A DNA stretch of 7,379 nt from assembly GCA_043762265.1 (NCBI GenBank), contig JAYUMV010000371.1, forward strand, positions 1 through 7,379, given 5' to 3'. Shown piece after piece: positions 5,977 to 7,379 of this stretch. A program made the position numbers and the translations under genes. This DNA is from JANXLO01 sp043762265. GTDB lineage: Bacteria > Armatimonadota > Chthonomonadetes > Chthonomonadales > Chthonomonadaceae. Each line of letters begins with the position of its first letter. The first letter of the stretch is position 1. The notes under the pieces are model-generated. The model searched no databases and was not told the DNA's origin. It saw nothing but the letters and a program-made list of their open reading frames with translations.

Positions 5977-7250
5977 GTGAACTCTCTTTCTGAAGGAAAA
6001 TAGCCCTCGCTCAAAGGTAACCCCTCTTCTATACGAGGCAGGGAAACAGCCCCGTTAGCGATAAGACGGTCGAAAAGCGCTGTGGCTACCCCTCCGCAAA
6101 AATCCCGTTCTGAAAAAGGCGTTTCACCGAGCAGGATCGTCTGTTTGCCTGCCCGCTGCGCCGCTTCGACCAGTTCGAGATTGGCCACATTCCCTCGGCC
6201 GAAAGGAACTTCTGTCACAAGCAGGAGATCGGCTTGCTGCATCATTCGTGCGCACTGCGCCTTCGCCTCAGCACTGATCGCAGTAAATGGGTTGTCGATC
6301 ACTGTCGGCAGGTTCAATGTCTCGGCCACGATCTGATCGGAATCGAGACGGTTCAGGACTCCGACGGTGACGGCAAACCCCTGCTGCACCAGCGTGCCCA
6401 GCAGCGCAACTCCGGAGCCTCCTCCGCACACGACATGAACACGCGGGAGGGCGGCAGAGGGAGGGTGGGTACGCAGGGGACGGAGGGCGAACACGGCCAG
6501 GCGGCCCGTCACGGGATTGATTCCGATCTGCGTGTCTGCCGCGTAGGCGATGCGCAGGTTCTCCGAGGTCAGCACCTCTTTCGGCGTGCCTACGGCCAGG
6601 ACACTGCCAGCAGCCATCAGCACCAGGCGATCGCAGTACTCCGCAGCCTGGTTGAGGTCATGCAGCGCGGCCAGGGCGCCGATATTACGCTGGCGAGTCA
6701 GATCCTGCACACGTTGCATCAGTTCTACCTGGTGGGTAGGATCGAGGTGCGCGGTGGGTTCGTCGAGGAGCATCATAGGTGTCTGTTGCACCAACGCGCG
6801 CGCCACCAGCACACGGCGATGTTCGCCTCCGGAGAGGCGCGTGATAGGCCTATCCGCGAGCCCCAATAGATCGGTCTCCACGAGAACCTGCCGCACCCTT
6901 GCGAAATCGGCCTCCGTGTCGCCGAGCCCTCGGTGACGATGGGGGTATCGCCCCATCAGCACGACCTCGCGCACGGTGAAATCGAAGGCGGCAGGCTCCT
7001 GCTGGGGTACAAAAGCGATCTGGCGCGCCAGTTCCAGCCGGCTCATGCCGGCAATCGACTTGCCATCAACGAGAACACGGCCCTGTTTTACAGGGAGGGT
7101 GCGGGTGAGGACACGCAACAGGGTGGATTTACCGCATCCATTCGGCCCGATCAAGCCGACGAATTCGCCGCTGTTTAGGGTGACCGAGACGTCGGTCAAA
7201 ACCTCCTTGGCGCCATAACCGGCATGCAGGGCCTGTGCTTCCATTCTCAT
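5973..7250 (-). CDS. ABC importer-type ATPase (FecE/BtuD/HmuV-like) with extra C-terminal Rossmann-like domain
   Basis: 425-residue protein. Residues 3-235 are a complete ATP-binding domain: Walker A GPNGCGKST (35-43), Q-loop VPQQ (81-84), signature LSGGE (139-143), Walker B MMLLDEP (159-165), D-loop HLD (168-170) and switch histidine H197. The overall pattern (VREVVLMGRYPH, LHDLNQAAEYCDR) is that of ATPases for iron-siderophore, heme or cobalamin import. About 170 further residues follow. They begin with a strand and glycine loop (VHVVCGGGSG, 271-280), continue with VTVGVLNRLDSDQ (294-306) and DNPFTAIS (319-326), then ADLLLVTEVPFGRGN (340-354) and KQTILLGE (369-376). This looks like an alpha/beta nucleotide-binding fold, absent from ordinary 250-270-residue ATPases of this class. 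ATG 7250 is chosen because a perfect TATAAT lies six bases upstream; ATG 7244 is possible, and the longer frame to 7286 would run through the promoter. No permease or binding-protein gene is adjacent. It is cotranscribed with the exported protein. Confidence 0.9.
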   Translation of the reverse strand: MRMEAQALHAGYGAKEVLTDVSVTLNSGEFVGLIGPNGCGKSTLLRVLTRTLPVKQGRVLVDGKSIAGMSRLELARQIAFVPQQEPAAFDFTVREVVLMGRYPHRHRGLGDTEADFARVRQVLVETDLLGLADRPITRLSGGEHRRVLVARALVQQTPMMLLDEPTAHLDPTHQVELMQRVQDLTRQRNIGALAALHDLNQAAEYCDRLVLMAAGSVLAVGTPKEVLTSENLRIAYAADTQIGINPVTGRLAVFALRPLRTHPPSAALPRVHVVCGGGSGVALLGTLVQQGFAVTVGVLNRLDSDQIVAETLNLPTVIDNPFTAISAEAKAQCARMMQQADLLLVTEVPFGRGNVANLELVEAAQRAGKQTILLGETPFSERDFCGGVATALFDRLIANGAVSLPRIEEGLPLSEGYFPSEREFT

Positions 7251-7256
7251 GGCCCC

Positions 7257-7286
7257 ATTATACCCTTCCCACCGATGGCCAAACAA
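7257..7286 (-). promoter_or_regulatory. Promoter of the ATPase unit, possibly giving a leaderless mRNA
   Basis: On the minus strand a perfect TATAAT (7257-7262) lies 18 nt after TTGTTT (7281-7286). The usual start, six to seven nt past the -10 box, falls on or one base before the A of ATG 7250, leaving little or no room for a ribosome site. The promoter overlaps the T-rich end of the preceding terminator. Confidence 0.6.
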
Positions 7287-7292
7287 AAGGGT

Positions 7293-7327
7293 GGGCGGAG
7301 CAACATCCCCCCAGAGTTGCTCCGCCC
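7293..7327 (-). terminator. Hairpin terminator upstream of the ATPase unit
   Basis: Perfect 12-bp stem: GGGCGGAGCAAC (7293-7304) pairs with GTTGCTCCGCCC (7316-7327) around an 11-base loop. On the minus strand it is followed by ACCCTTTTGTTT; on the plus strand by GGTTTT, so it could work in both directions. It starts 11 bp past the candidate stop codon at 7338-7340. Confidence 0.7.
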
Positions 7328-7337
7328 GGTTTTCCGT

Positions 7338-7379
7338 TCAGACGCTGGTTGCCCAGTACTTGCGTAGTGTCTGTCTGGA
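7338..7379 (-). CDS. Possible C-terminal end of an upstream minus-strand gene
   Basis: Thirteen codons plus a TGA stop (7338-7340) read SRQTLRKYWATSV in from the right edge. The stop lies just before a strong hairpin terminator, which argues that a minus-strand gene ends here. The other two minus frames stay open through the terminator, which makes them less likely. The fragment is too short to identify a family. Confidence 0.4.
   Translation of the reverse strand, partial: SRQTLRKYWATSV

Noticed and set aside
5973..6500. CbiZ (adenosylcobinamide amidohydrolase) fusion to the ATPase
   Set aside because: Such fusions exist in cobalamin salvage, but the C-terminal sequence here does not show the pattern I recall for CbiZ.
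7251..7286. 12-residue N-terminal extension of the ABC ATPase (start at 7286)
   Set aside because: It would translate the -35 and -10 boxes, and ATPases of this class begin right where ATG 7250/7244 places the start.

Overview
This window looks like chromosomal DNA of a diderm (two-membrane) bacterium of roughly 60% GC. The evidence for two membranes is an RND-type efflux pump whose adaptor carries a very long hairpin of the kind that reaches a TolC-like outer-membrane channel. The style of the proteins (a fused E1 alpha/beta dehydrogenase, an extended adaptor, a putative DUF6263-like exported protein) would fit Armatimonadota, Acidobacteriota or a similar lineage. That placement is only an impression. 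All supported genes lie on the minus strand, so the window is best read from right to left. No tRNA, rRNA, CRISPR array or mobile element is visible.

Right to left: (1) 7338-7379 may be the last codons of an upstream gene, closed by a hairpin terminator at 7293-7327. (2) A promoter at 7257-7286 drives a two-gene unit. The first gene is an ABC transporter ATPase of the siderophore/heme/cobalamin importer class with an extra C-terminal Rossmann-like domain (5973-7250). Its stop overlaps the start of an exported protein of unknown function (5101-5976) by four bases. The -10 box sits so close to the ATPase start that the transcript may be leaderless. The unit ends at a hairpin at 5044-5079. (3) A strong-looking promoter with an A/T tract upstream (4972-5018) and a clear Shine-Dalgarno sequence drives a single gene for a thiamine-diphosphate-dependent 2-oxoacid dehydrogenase E1 with alpha and beta halves fused (2424-4919). 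It is closed by a textbook terminator at 2371-2400. (4) After a leader of about 170 bp with short inverted repeats comes an efflux operon: a 568-residue RND adaptor (494-2200), then, 53 bp downstream, the start of an RND inner-membrane pump that runs off the left edge (1-440).

These are three independent transcription units. The efflux pair would pump compounds out across both membranes. The E1 enzyme would decarboxylate a 2-oxoacid and hand the acyl group to an E2 that is not in the window. The ATPase/exported-protein pair is the least explained: no permease or binding protein lies beside the ATPase, and its C-terminal domain and translationally coupled partner are the best leads for something undescribed.
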